Positions 5,598 through 13,216 of a DNA stretch of 61,729 bases are shown piece by piece; position 1 is the first letter of the stretch, and every line of letters starts with the position of its first letter. The stretch is from a virus. The notes below the pieces were generated by a model that saw nothing but the letters and a program-made list of their open reading frames with translations, made no database searches and was not told the DNA's origin. The stretch lies in the IMG/VR virus record IMGVR_UViG_3300043395_000560, positions 1-61,729 of that record. One strand, written 5' to 3'. The translations under genes were made by a program, and so were the position numbers.

Positions 5598-5977
5598 CCA
5601 TCACACTAACACGCGAGGAAGCGCAGCAGGTGCTGGATGCGTTGGATTCTTGCGAATGGTATGACGATGGCGGGTTCGGTTGTCCGTCATATGACTACGA
5701 TAAAGTTTCCCCAGCACGAGAAACCCTCCGCGCCCGACTCGCGCAGCCTGAGCCGGAGCCGGTGGCAGACAAGTACCTGATGGAAGTTGAATGCACAAAG
5801 TGCGGAGCAAAGCAGGATGGCATCTTGACCGTCAACGCCCCACCACAGCGCGAATGGCAGGGGCTGACGGAAGATGAGATCAAGAAAGAGCAGCACCACA
5901 TTGATTGGACGAACGTGCATACCTACGCAAAATTTGCCCGCGCCATCGAAGCCAAGCTAAAGGAGAAGAACACATGA
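5594..5977 (+). CDS. Module-type protein with all four modules and a CxxC (127 aa)
   Basis: Contains in order the TREEAQQVLDAL module, 'ETLRARLAQPEPEPV', a 'CTKCGAKQDG' zinc-ribbon-like CxxC, 'REWQGLTEDEI', and the ending 'AIEAKLKEKNT'. It is the fullest version of the shuffled family and shares 51 identical bases with the gene at 4412. ATGA overlaps at both ends. Confidence 0.75.
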   Translation: MTITLTREEAQQVLDALDSCEWYDDGGFGCPSYDYDKVSPARETLRARLAQPEPEPVADKYLMEVECTKCGAKQDGILTVNAPPQREWQGLTEDEIKKEQHHIDWTNVHTYAKFARAIEAKLKEKNT

Positions 5978-6102
5978 GAAACGCGCTTGTTTTGTTTGTA
6001 GTGTTTATATCTGGGTGCGTTTCAACACATTATTTTTGGTTTACTGGACGGTTTACTTTTGCAGAAAAAGAAATTAAATGGGAGCGCAATCGTGGGCGAT
6101 AA
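5974..6102 (+). CDS. Small lipoprotein candidate (42 aa)
   Basis: Starts MRNALVLFVVFISGCVSTHYFW: basic start, hydrophobic core and a lipobox-like 'ISGC' at about 12-15, so lipid anchoring after cleavage is plausible. Short mature part of about 28 residues. It overlaps the start of the next gene. Confidence 0.5.
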   Translation: MRNALVLFVVFISGCVSTHYFWFTGRFTFAEKEIKWERNRGR

Positions 6103-6361
6103 ACAACTGCTACAACGCGCATGGGATGTTTTGGCGATATGGAAAGAAACATATCCTGAAGGATGGGACGCTGATGATGAACAATTATTAGATGATCTTT
6201 TAACTCGAATAGCAGAGCAACGGCGCGAATGGCAAGGGCTGACGATGGAAGAATTAGACGAACTTGTTGAAGCCCACGGTAACAACGAATTTACTCTGGG
6301 CATGGTGGGTCATGTATTTGCAATAGATGTCGAAGCCAAGCTGAAGGAGAAGAACGCATGA
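6092..6361 (+). CDS. Module-type protein with 'REWQGLTMEEL' (89 aa)
   Basis: A GTG start at 6092 (VGDKQLLQRAWDVL) is chosen for the GGGAGC six bases upstream. EWQGLT module mid-protein and the ending 'DVEAKLKEKNA'. Overlaps the previous gene by 11 nt and the next by ATGA. Confidence 0.65.
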   Translation: MGDKQLLQRAWDVLAIWKETYPEGWDADDEQLLDDLLTRIAEQRREWQGLTMEELDELVEAHGNNEFTLGMVGHVFAIDVEAKLKEKNA

Positions 6362-6534
6362 GATGGCTTGCGCTTTGTTTGTTCATTACAGGATGCGGGC
6401 AGAGCTGTGAAGAACGAGGCGGCGTTCAAATTCAAACTGGAGTTACTACCATTATTCAAAGCAATGGAAAGTTTTTTTACCCAATGCAGTACCCAGTTTA
6501 TGAGTGCGTAATAAAGGAGAAGAATAATGGTTGA
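6358..6534 (+). CDS. Small lipoprotein candidate (58 aa)
   Basis: Starts MRWLALCLFITGCGQSCEER: short hydrophobic core ending in a lipobox-like 'FITGC', then a Cys-containing mature part with about 45 residues ('GVQIQTGVTTIIQSNGKFF'). A second lipoprotein-like gene between module genes. It overlaps the next gene by 8 nt. Confidence 0.55.
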   Translation: MRWLALCLFITGCGQSCEERGGVQIQTGVTTIIQSNGKFFYPMQYPVYECVIKEKNNG

Positions 6535-6829
6535 AGCGCCAGTTCAAATTACGGATGAGTACGTCAGGACGTATTTGTGGGAACACAATTTGGTTGCTAT
6601 AGATGAAGGTGACTTCAGGATGCTGAAGCAGCCGACAAAACTGTTAGCAATACCCGCGTTAATGGAACAAGCAGGATGGGTACGCAAGCGCGAATGGCAG
6701 GGGCTAACGGAAGGGGAGGTGGCAGATATTGTTGAGTCAACTAATTTGGCCGCCACTTATATTTATTTCCAAGCTATCGAAGCCAAGCTGAAGCTAAAGA
6801 ATGGCTACGCCGAGGAGAAGAACACATGA
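6527..6829 (+). CDS. Module-type protein with 'REWQGLTEGEV' (100 aa)
   Basis: A unique N-terminal half ('QITDEYVRTYLWEHN') is followed by the EWQGLT module (about 55-66) and the family ending 'AIEAKLKLKNGYAEEKNT', in which the terminal module appears to be partly duplicated. ATGA overlap with the nuclease gene that follows. Confidence 0.7.
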   Translation: MVEAPVQITDEYVRTYLWEHNLVAIDEGDFRMLKQPTKLLAIPALMEQAGWVRKREWQGLTEGEVADIVESTNLAATYIYFQAIEAKLKLKNGYAEEKNT

Positions 6830-7719
6830 TACTGACAAATAAATTTGGGCTGCCGGACACCATAGTCAACGTACTTAAGCGCCCGCAGTACAGCAAGGGT
6901 GACAGCCACATCTCTGTTACAGAGATGCTCTCGCCGCCGCAGATAGTTCAACTCCGCGCCAAGCATGACGCAGAGATTGAGCAGGACGCCAGCGAGATGG
7001 TCTGGTCTCTGTTTGGCACAGCTGTACACAACGTACTCGAGCGCGGCAAGGATGACCACCATATCGTAGAAGAGCGCATCTTCACTGACCTAGACGGCTG
7101 GCGTATTAGCGGCCAGATAGATCTGCAAGAAGTCTACGAAGACGGTATTGCTATCAAAGACTACAAAGTCACATCTGCCTGGGCGGTGCAGGCTGAGAAG
7201 CAGGAATGGCACAACCAGCTGAACATCTACGCATGGTTAGTCGAGCGCGCTAAGGGCGTAGAAGTAAAGAGCCTACAGATCGTAGCCATCATCAGAGACT
7301 GGAACCGCCGCGATGCAGTGAACAAAGAAGGCTACCCACAGGCGCCTATCGTTACCATCGACATCCCCATCTGGTCTCATCAGGAGATGGAGTCACTGGT
7401 GCTTGGCCGGCTGAACAAACACAGCGAAGCCAGTCTGTCTGTGCAGATAGGTGACGCGCTGCCCGAATGTACAGCAGAGGATATGTGGGAGAAGCCAACA
7501 ACGTATGCCGTCAAGAAGACGGGCGGCGTACGCGCCAAACGAGTGTTCAACAATTTGCCAGAGGCGCAGGAGTTTCTGGCAACGGTAAAGGATCATGAGA
7601 TTGAGACCAGGCAGGGCGGCAGAACCAGATGCACAAGCTTCTGCAATGTCAGTCAGTTCTGCTCTCAGTACCAGCAGTACCTGCAACAAACCCAATTAAC
7701 TTTTGAATCAGGAGAATGA
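6826..7719 (+). CDS. PD-(D/E)XK exonuclease, Cas4/RecB-like (297 aa)
   Basis: Likely a single-strand or end-processing exonuclease partnering the ERF annealing protein two genes downstream. Visible motifs: 'FGTAVHNVLE' with the conserved His at about 68; 'GQIDLQEV' with Asp99; 'IAIKDYKVTS' with Asp112 and Lys114; and 'QLNIYAWL' (QxxxY motif). These are the core residues of the Cas4/AddB-type nuclease family. Three cysteines near the C-terminus ('CTSFCNVSQFC') may be what remains of a metal cluster. Coupled (ATGA) to the gene before it. Confidence 0.85.
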   Translation: MILTNKFGLPDTIVNVLKRPQYSKGDSHISVTEMLSPPQIVQLRAKHDAEIEQDASEMVWSLFGTAVHNVLERGKDDHHIVEERIFTDLDGWRISGQIDLQEVYEDGIAIKDYKVTSAWAVQAEKQEWHNQLNIYAWLVERAKGVEVKSLQIVAIIRDWNRRDAVNKEGYPQAPIVTIDIPIWSHQEMESLVLGRLNKHSEASLSVQIGDALPECTAEDMWEKPTTYAVKKTGGVRAKRVFNNLPEAQEFLATVKDHEIETRQGGRTRCTSFCNVSQFCSQYQQYLQQTQLTFESGE

Positions 7720-7720
7720 C

Positions 7721-7870
7721 ATGAAATATCTGATCGCTGTCTGGGCGCTCGCTTCAGCAAGCATGGCATACGCAAGCTGCACATCCCACAACTTCTGCGA
7801 CAACCGTGGTAACTGCACGTTCTGCACGACATGTTGCTACGGCGGCGTGTGCAACACAACCTGCTCATAA
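7721..7870 (+). CDS. Secreted cysteine-rich mini-protein (49 aa)
   Basis: A clear signal peptide, MKYLIAVWALASASMAYA, with an AxA cleavage site, then a mature part of about 31 residues with eight cysteines (20, 26, 32, 35, 38, 39, 44, 48) and many Asn/Thr. This is a disulfide-rich fold that would reach the periplasm. GGAG lies upstream, and the gene sits between two recombination genes, where a secreted protein is unexpected. It could be an exclusion or toxin-like factor; no family assigned. Confidence 0.65.
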   Translation: MKYLIAVWALASASMAYASCTSHNFCDNRGNCTFCTTCCYGGVCNTTCS

Positions 7871-7879
7871 GGAGAACGA

Positions 7880-8587
7880 ATGAAATCTATAGCCGCCGCA
7901 CTGGTAAAAGCGCAGAAGGAGTTTGGTCCTGCGCTGAAGACCAGTACCAATCCACACTTTCGCAGCCGCTACGCAGACCTATCTGCCTGCGTGGAGGCTG
8001 TTATCGACGCATTAAATAACAATGGCATCTACCTGATGCAGCTGACTGACGAGCATGACGGCGGGGTAAAGGTATCTACTACCTTCATTCATGAGTCAGG
8101 TGAGCAGCTGTCAGGTGGGACGCTGTTCATGCCAGCCAGTAAACATGACGCGCAGGGTTTTGGCAGCGCTTTGTCGTACGCTCGGAGATATAGCCTGATG
8201 GCCGCCTGCGGTATCGCGCCAGAAGAGGATGACGGTAACGCTGCATCGAAGCCAGTTGCACCAAAGGTTATGCCCAAGGCCGTAGCAAAAGCGCCAGAAG
8301 CACCACCGCCTAAGCTGGCAGGTACAGTCAGTCAATGGCAGCTGAAGGTATCTGCCGAGCCTGAGACTACCGTAGATGATTGGTCATCAACTATCGCTGA
8401 CACCACTAACTTTGCTTTGGAGATGGCGCAGTCAGTCAATGATGTCAACAGCATCTACAAGATTAACAAGGTTGTGTACGACAGGTTGCAAGCATTGGAC
8501 AGTGTGACGTATTCGATGTTGCTGGATCGGTTTGGTGAGTTTAAGAAAAAATTTAAGGAGCAAGAGAATGAGTACGTTCCCGAATAG
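7880..8587 (+). CDS. erf: ERF-family single-strand annealing recombinase (235 aa)
   Basis: The N-terminal 120 residues match the ERF superfamily: 'AALVKAQKEFGPALKTSTNPHF', 'RYADLSACVEAV', 'LNNNGIYLMQ', and 'GSALSYARRYSLMAACGI' followed by acidic residues. The C-terminal half is a Pro/Ala linker plus a helical domain. ERF proteins form rings that anneal single strands during phage recombination and genome circularisation. Its nuclease partner is probably the gene at 6826. Confidence 0.9.
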   Translation: MKSIAAALVKAQKEFGPALKTSTNPHFRSRYADLSACVEAVIDALNNNGIYLMQLTDEHDGGVKVSTTFIHESGEQLSGGTLFMPASKHDAQGFGSALSYARRYSLMAACGIAPEEDDGNAASKPVAPKVMPKAVAKAPEAPPPKLAGTVSQWQLKVSAEPETTVDDWSSTIADTTNFALEMAQSVNDVNSIYKINKVVYDRLQALDSVTYSMLLDRFGEFKKKFKEQENEYVPE

Positions 8588-8852
8588 AGGGCGCTTGAAC
8601 TACAGCAAGCAGAAGATCAATCAGTCTAGCCCTGATCTGTACGGTGAGATTGCGATCGAGCGCGGCCTGCTGCGGCAGCTGCTGGAAGAGACAGATGAGG
8701 ACAACATCGTTATCCGTCTGTCCGGTTGGGAGAAGAGCGGCAACTATGGTCCGTGGTTTTCTATCCAAGTAAACACTTGGAAGAAGACAGAGCCACCGCT
8801 TACCAAGCCAGCGCCACCGCCAGTGGTGGATGACCAAGACCTGCCCTTCTGA
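8568..8852 (+). CDS. Putative ssDNA-binding protein with SSB-like acidic tip (94 aa)
   Basis: Starts MSTFPNRGRLNYSKQKINQ and ends 'VVDDQDLPF' after a Pro-rich linker. That ending copies the acidic C-terminal tip of bacterial SSB (DDDIPF type) used to recruit repair proteins. The body is short for an OB fold but has the beta-rich 'NIVIRLSGWEKSGNYG' and 'PWFSIQVNTWKK'. It lies just after ERF, overlapping it by 20 nt. I infer an ssDNA-binding or SSB-mimic role. Confidence 0.6.
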   Translation: MSTFPNRGRLNYSKQKINQSSPDLYGEIAIERGLLRQLLEETDEDNIVIRLSGWEKSGNYGPWFSIQVNTWKKTEPPLTKPAPPPVVDDQDLPF

Positions 8853-8856
8853 CATC

Positions 8857-9060
8857 ATGAACCATCTAATAGATCATCTCTTGAGCCAATACAGTATTAA
8901 GAATGACGCTGCACTGGCCAAACTGTTGGGCGTTCACCCGCCGACTATCTCGAAGATGCGGCATGGCCATATGCCTCTGACACCGGCTTTCATTCTGAAG
9001 GTTCACGAAGCATTTGATATGCCGATCAAAGAGATTAAGCAGATAGCACATGGCAGCTAA
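8857..9060 (+). CDS. Cro/CI-type helix-turn-helix protein (67 aa)
   Basis: Starts MNHLIDHLLSQYSIKNDAA. A canonical HTH, 'DAALAKLLGVHPPTISKMRH', occupies about residues 17-36; the rest is a small helical domain, as in Cro/XRE regulators. There is no effector domain, so it would act as a small repressor or activator. Overlaps the next gene by 11 nt. Confidence 0.75.
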   Translation: MNHLIDHLLSQYSIKNDAALAKLLGVHPPTISKMRHGHMPLTPAFILKVHEAFDMPIKEIKQIAHGS

Positions 9061-9367
9061 GTCGCCTACCCAACGGAGCCTGGAGTATCTGCGAGAACAG
9101 GGATATCACTGTGAGGTTGTAGAGAAGTGGAATCCTTGGCGGCGTATACGTCAGGATCTGTGGGGCTGGTGCGACATCCTGGCTATCCGTCGGGGCGAAG
9201 TGCTGGCCGTGCAAGTGACGAGCAGCGGGGTGTCATCACGGATCAAGAAGATCCAAGAATCTGACACCATCGCGCACGTCAGGGAGGCGGGCATCAGAGT
9301 GGAAGTACACGGCTGGACTAAAAGAGTAAACGGGAAATATGCACTGAGGGTGGAGGATATTTCATGA
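9050..9367 (+). CDS. Restriction-endonuclease-fold protein (105 aa)
   Basis: The core 'QDLWGWCDILAIRRGEVLAVQV' (about residues 35-56) matches small phage proteins related to the VRR-NUC/Holliday-resolvase fold, with Asp42 in the metal-site position. The usual ExK is here Gln-Val-Thr, so catalysis is uncertain. Next to ERF and HTH genes, a role in DNA junction processing is plausible. Confidence 0.65.
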   Translation: MAAKSPTQRSLEYLREQGYHCEVVEKWNPWRRIRQDLWGWCDILAIRRGEVLAVQVTSSGVSSRIKKIQESDTIAHVREAGIRVEVHGWTKRVNGKYALRVEDIS

Positions 9368-9714
9368 GTTTTGGAACAGACCCAAAAAAACTTGTAAGAA
9401 CAAATGATCCAGATACAAGTCATGACGCCGCTGTAAAAGTTGATACTTCACGATTGGAACAGATGGTTTATGAAACCATAAAAACTTTTGGTGAACGTGG
9501 CTGTATCAGTGATGAAGTGCGCGCCAAATTTATAGGGTTTCCTTATTCATCTGTTACCGCTAGATATCGTGCGTTGTTGGACAAAGGTTACATTGAAGAC
9601 ACTGGAGTGCGACGCAAGGGAACTTCTGGGAAAAATCAAAGAGTGATGCGGATATCAAATGCACAAGAGACAAGCAACCCTACCGTTACGCAACAACAAA
9701 ATTTGTTTGAATAA
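9364..9714 (+). CDS. Winged-helix DNA-binding protein (116 aa)
   Basis: Starts MSFGTDPKKLVRTNDPDTSHDAA. 'DTSRLEQMVYETIKTFGERG' then 'SDEVRAKF...PYSSVTARYRALLDKGYIEDTG' is a winged-helix pattern widespread in actinobacterial and proteobacterial phages. ATGA-coupled to the nuclease-fold gene. Probably binds DNA; target unknown. Confidence 0.7.
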   Translation: MSFGTDPKKLVRTNDPDTSHDAAVKVDTSRLEQMVYETIKTFGERGCISDEVRAKFIGFPYSSVTARYRALLDKGYIEDTGVRRKGTSGKNQRVMRISNAQETSNPTVTQQQNLFE

Positions 9715-9750
9715 TATTTTTAAGCGCCATGATGAAAGCAAGGGAACAAA

Positions 9751-10173
9751 ATGGAGACTAGCCAGTTTGAAGCAGTGAAGGTAGCAATGAAGCAGGACAA
9801 CTCTGGCTACATCCTGACGCTGCGTATACACCCAGATGACCTGCCAGAAGTGGTCATGCGTGACTTTGTTGGCGCCAGATACATGGCAGTTCTTGTGCGG
9901 ATCAATGAAGAAGAAAGACCTATGAACCGCGAGCAGGAGCTGGCCAAGGATATGGTGCGGGTATCTGGGATGTTATGCCGTGACCCTAAGTTCTGGGCGT
10001 TTCTTGAGGACGCGGGCGAGATATTTGGGCAGTCAGAGAAGGCAGCTACAGAGTGGATGTATCAGTATCTGAAGGTGGACAGCCGGGCGGACATTCCCAA
10101 AAGCCAAGCGGCTATCGAGAAGCTTCTAGGAATGAAAGAGGAATTTAAGACATGGAAATTAGCAAACGAATGA
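9751..10173 (+). CDS. Hypothetical protein (140 aa)
   Basis: The beta-rich start 'YILTLRIHPDDLPEVVMRDFVG' resembles phage proteins that modulate a sugar or nucleotide analogue response, but only loosely. The C-terminal half is helical ('EQELAKDMVRVSGMLCRDPKFWAFLEDA'). Overlaps the next gene by 22 nt. No firm family. Confidence 0.6.
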   Translation: METSQFEAVKVAMKQDNSGYILTLRIHPDDLPEVVMRDFVGARYMAVLVRINEEERPMNREQELAKDMVRVSGMLCRDPKFWAFLEDAGEIFGQSEKAATEWMYQYLKVDSRADIPKSQAAIEKLLGMKEEFKTWKLANE

Positions 10174-10436
10174 TCCCGTACTCGGTCAACCTTCCAGAAG
10201 AAACTTATCTGGAACTGCGTAAACACGCTAAGAACCGGCAGGCATCTACCCTTGTGCGCAACGCTATTGAGATGATCATCAGCAAAGAAGATCCTTTCAA
10301 TGCCGGCTACACACAAGCCATGCGGGATGTGACCAGGGTTATCCGCACACACAAACTGGCCAACGATCTTGCGTTCGCCGGCGAGTCTGTCGCAGATTCA
10401 ATGATCGCAGCTATCTCAGAGATATCAGAAAGATGA
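10152..10436 (+). CDS. Ribbon-helix-helix-like protein (94 aa)
   Basis: 'MIPYSVNLPEETYLELRKHA' followed by 'TLVRNAIEMIIS' (about residues 7-44) fits the strand-helix-helix pattern of CopG/MetJ-type DNA-binding proteins. The rest is helical. A role as transcription regulator is inferred. Confidence 0.6.
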   Translation: MEISKRMIPYSVNLPEETYLELRKHAKNRQASTLVRNAIEMIISKEDPFNAGYTQAMRDVTRVIRTHKLANDLAFAGESVADSMIAAISEISER

Positions 10437-10951
10437 GCCATCCTGCACAGATGATATTCGTGGAATCTGTTAAGCAGAACTACGTCAATCTATTTATCCG
10501 CAAGAAGGTGCTGGAGATTGGCAGCCTCAACATCAACGGATCTATTCGTCAGTTCTTTATCGACTGCGACTACACCGGCGTAGACTTAGCGCCTGGCAAG
10601 GACGTTGACATGGTTGCCCGTGGAGAAGATCTCAGTTTTCCTGATAAGAGCTTTGATGTTGTCTGTTCCTGCGAATGTTTTGAACACAACCCTGAGTGGG
10701 CGCGCACGTTCGACAACATGGCAAGGATGGCTAAGAGTCTGGTCTTCTTCTCCTGCGCTACGACAGGCCGCCCAGAACACGGCACACCCAGAACCACGCC
10801 GCAAGACGCACCCTTCTGCGGAGACTATTACCAGAACCTGAGAGCATCCGACTTCCTAGAGAAGTGCAACATGGATGTGTTTATCAGCTACCGATTCTTA
10901 GTCAACAAAGCAGCGCAAGACCTTTACTTTATCGGCATTAAAAAACCCTAG
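10433..10951 (+). CDS. Class I SAM-dependent methyltransferase (172 aa)
   Basis: Motif I 'KKVLEIGSLNINGS' (about 27-40), an acidic residue after strand 2 ('YTGVDLAPG'), and 'SFDVVCSCECFEHNPEW' (motifs IV/post) match Methyltransf_11-type enzymes. It is shorter than usual (172 aa) and lacks an obvious target-recognition domain. It directly precedes two glycosyltransferase-like genes, so it may help build or cap a modified glycan or a modified nucleotide. Substrate unknown. Confidence 0.8.
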   Translation: MSHPAQMIFVESVKQNYVNLFIRKKVLEIGSLNINGSIRQFFIDCDYTGVDLAPGKDVDMVARGEDLSFPDKSFDVVCSCECFEHNPEWARTFDNMARMAKSLVFFSCATTGRPEHGTPRTTPQDAPFCGDYYQNLRASDFLEKCNMDVFISYRFLVNKAAQDLYFIGIKKP

Positions 10952-10960
10952 GAGAAAAGC

Positions 10961-11710
10961 ATGGCAAAGTTATTCGTGGCCACCCCTATGTATGGTGGCA
11001 TGTGCGCAGGTCATTACACGCAAGCGATCTTGCAGTTACAGGGGCTGTGTCAGCAGAACCGTATCGACATGGCTGCTAGTTTTATGTTCAACGAAAGCCT
11101 GATCACTCGCGCTCGCAACGCTCTGGCACACGGGTTCCTGAAGTCTGGCTTTACTCACCTGATGTTTATTGATGCCGATATCAGGTTTAACCCGCATGAC
11201 GTGCTGGCCATGTTGCTGGCGGACAAAGAAGTTATCGCCGGCATTTATCCCAAGAAAGAAATCAACTGGTCATTAGTCAGTCGGGCGGTAGAACACGGAG
11301 TCCCTGTAGATCAGTTGAAGTATTACTCTGGTTCGCATGTCGTTAATCTGGTTGACCGCTCTGGCCATGCAGAGTTTGATGGCAACGAACCAGCCGAGAT
11401 TCTTAATGCCGGCACTGGATTCATGATGATCAAACGCCAAGTGTTCGAGGAGCTAAAACCGCTAGTGCCTACTTATATTAACAACGCTACTGACCTGAAT
11501 CAAAAGCTAGGGGCAGAAGAGATTAGCGAATTTTTTACCACCAGTATTGAACCAGAGACACAGCACCTACTGTCTGAGGACTATCACTTCTGCCGTATCT
11601 GGCGTGAGGCTGGCGGGAAAATATACGCAGCACCGTGGGCGCAGCTAGGACATGTCGGAACATATCTGTTTGACGGATCACTAGCACCTGCCTTCCCGGA
11701 GAAAGAATGA
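10961..11710 (+). CDS. Glycosyltransferase, GT-A fold (249 aa)
   Basis: 'FVATPMYGG' at the start, 'ITRARNALAHGFL' and 'HLMFIDADIRFNP' (DxD-type metal site at about 70-72) are typical of phage GT-A glycosyltransferases. The C-terminal 'LSEDYHFCRIWREAGG' resembles the acceptor-side catalytic region. AGGAG precedes the ATG; ATGA couples it to the next gene. Confidence 0.8.
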   Translation: MAKLFVATPMYGGMCAGHYTQAILQLQGLCQQNRIDMAASFMFNESLITRARNALAHGFLKSGFTHLMFIDADIRFNPHDVLAMLLADKEVIAGIYPKKEINWSLVSRAVEHGVPVDQLKYYSGSHVVNLVDRSGHAEFDGNEPAEILNAGTGFMMIKRQVFEELKPLVPTYINNATDLNQKLGAEEISEFFTTSIEPETQHLLSEDYHFCRIWREAGGKIYAAPWAQLGHVGTYLFDGSLAPAFPEKE

Positions 11711-12510
11711 ACTACGATCAGATAACAGTGGTTGCCATTTACGGGAATGGCCAAGGACTGCGGGCAATACCAGCAATAGAGAAGACTGCTGCCTGCTTTC
11801 CTGGCTGTAAGAAGCTGCTGATCACCAACGAACTGCTGGCCGTGGACATCCCGCAGAAACAGATTGCCGCGCCGCTAGACTATATCGGCTACAGCAATTT
11901 CTGTATGTACAGCCTGCACCACTACATCGAGACAGACTACGCCCTAATAGTTCAGCACGACGGCTGGGCGCTGTCGGCAGACAACTGGAAGGATGACTGG
12001 CTGAATTACGACTACATCGGCGGCCTAGTTCACGCGGCGGTCAAGGGCGATGACTTCTTTACCAGGTTCTCATGGGTAGCAGTTAGTGATCCTATAGTTG
12101 TACAAAATGGTGGATTTAGTTTGAGAAGCAAGAAATTTATGCGTTCTTTGGTCTACAACGGGATCATGCCCAAGATGTACACCATGCCCATGCTGAACAA
12201 CGAAGACGTGCAGATGACTGCTTTCTTGCGTCCGGCGCTGGAACGGATCGGTATCAAGTTTGCCCCCAACGAAGAAGCAAAGATATTTTCGTTCGAGCAT
12301 CTTGCGCCAGAAGTTCATGGCGGTATCGACATCACAAAGATCTTTGGACACCACAGCCGGTTCCGAGAACTGATAGACGCTAACACAATGGTTTGGAAAA
12401 TAGATAGTCAAATGACAAAAACCATCCCGTTGGAGCTTACGGTGTACGATTTATTCTCTGACCACTACGGTTATCAGATGATTCATGAAGGAGCTATAAA
12501 TGTTACGTGA
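11707..12510 (+). CDS. DUF5672-like glycosyltransferase (267 aa)
   Basis: 'YALIVQHDGWAL' and 'WLNYDYIGG' with a preceding 'DYIGYSNFCMYSLHHYI' match the DUF5672 family seen in polysaccharide loci and phages. 'VVQNGGFSLRSKKFM' is a second family hallmark. It likely transfers a sugar in the same pathway as the upstream glycosyltransferase. Overlaps the next gene by 11 nt. Confidence 0.8.
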   Translation: MNYDQITVVAIYGNGQGLRAIPAIEKTAACFPGCKKLLITNELLAVDIPQKQIAAPLDYIGYSNFCMYSLHHYIETDYALIVQHDGWALSADNWKDDWLNYDYIGGLVHAAVKGDDFFTRFSWVAVSDPIVVQNGGFSLRSKKFMRSLVYNGIMPKMYTMPMLNNEDVQMTAFLRPALERIGIKFAPNEEAKIFSFEHLAPEVHGGIDITKIFGHHSRFRELIDANTMVWKIDSQMTKTIPLELTVYDLFSDHYGYQMIHEGAINVT

Positions 12511-12757
12511 CGGACAATTTATTAAGGAACCCCCTATCAAGATTGGTGTGTACTACAACCCTGGTACTCAGCAACAACCCACGCCCGAAGATGAGTTTGT
12601 ACAGGACTTGATTCTCTGTGGCACACATGACCCGCAGAATCTGGCCACCACACGTTCGGCCAAGATACTGGACTGGATATTGTTTGTCCTGCTGGTCTGG
12701 CTGATGACGGCGGCGCTAGTGCCGGCGGTCAAGTTTATTGCTGATCATTTGATTTAA
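12500..12757 (+). CDS. C-terminal membrane-anchored protein (85 aa)
   Basis: A soluble start ('GQFIKEPPIKIGVYYNPGTQ') is followed by a hydrophobic segment at about 57-75 ('ILDWILFVLLVWLMTAAL'), so a tail-anchored inner-membrane protein. It shares one base with the next gene (TAATG). Function unknown. Confidence 0.65.
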   Translation: MLRDGQFIKEPPIKIGVYYNPGTQQQPTPEDEFVQDLILCGTHDPQNLATTRSAKILDWILFVLLVWLMTAALVPAVKFIADHLI

Positions 12758-12960
12758 TGGATAAGACGCTTCTGAAGATAGCTAAACAAGTCGCCAAAGA
12801 GAAAGACCTTGTGTATGCGCCTGACGAAGTTGCGGTGCAGTGGATGCACAGATTCTCAGAGATTGTCTCTATAGGCGAGCGCGAACGGTGCGCCCAGATC
12901 TGTGATGATATGGGCCTACCGGAAGCCGCTAAGAAAATACGGGAGAGTAAACATGGATAA
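12757..12960 (+). CDS. Hypothetical protein (67 aa)
   Basis: Helical; 'FSEIVSIGERERCAQICDDM' is the 'EREACAxICD' type of motif common in small phage accessory proteins and also hinted at in the gene at 3552. Overlaps the next start by 8 nt. Confidence 0.6.
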   Translation: MDKTLLKIAKQVAKEKDLVYAPDEVAVQWMHRFSEIVSIGERERCAQICDDMGLPEAAKKIRESKHG

Positions 12961-13216
12961 CGTTAACTGGATTCGTTCTCGTCACTACACTATTAATTGG
13001 GCAGACCTGCGCCCGCTGCCGACAGCGCCCAGCCCAGAAACAAACCTGCGTGTAGACTATGACGCCACAGGTAAAGTCATCAACATGGAGTGGGTTAACC
13101 GCGAGCTGCCCAGTTTTGAAGACTTGTACCAAGAGTTCCTGAAGAGCCGTGGCTGGTTGGATAACGCAACCACGCGCGAGACATTTGAAGCCGGATGGGA
13201 TGCAGCACGATCATGA
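12953..13216 (+). CDS. Hypothetical protein (87 aa)
   Basis: Starts MDNVNWIRSRHYTINWADL. The C-terminal 'ATTRETFEAGWDAARS' is a common ending in phage accessory proteins. Coupled to both neighbours. No function assigned. Confidence 0.6.
   Translation: MDNVNWIRSRHYTINWADLRPLPTAPSPETNLRVDYDATGKVINMEWVNRELPSFEDLYQEFLKSRGWLDNATTRETFEAGWDAARS

Noticed and set aside
6826-7719. True Cas4
   Set aside because: Fold and motifs agree, but there is no CRISPR context, and ERF partners explain it better.
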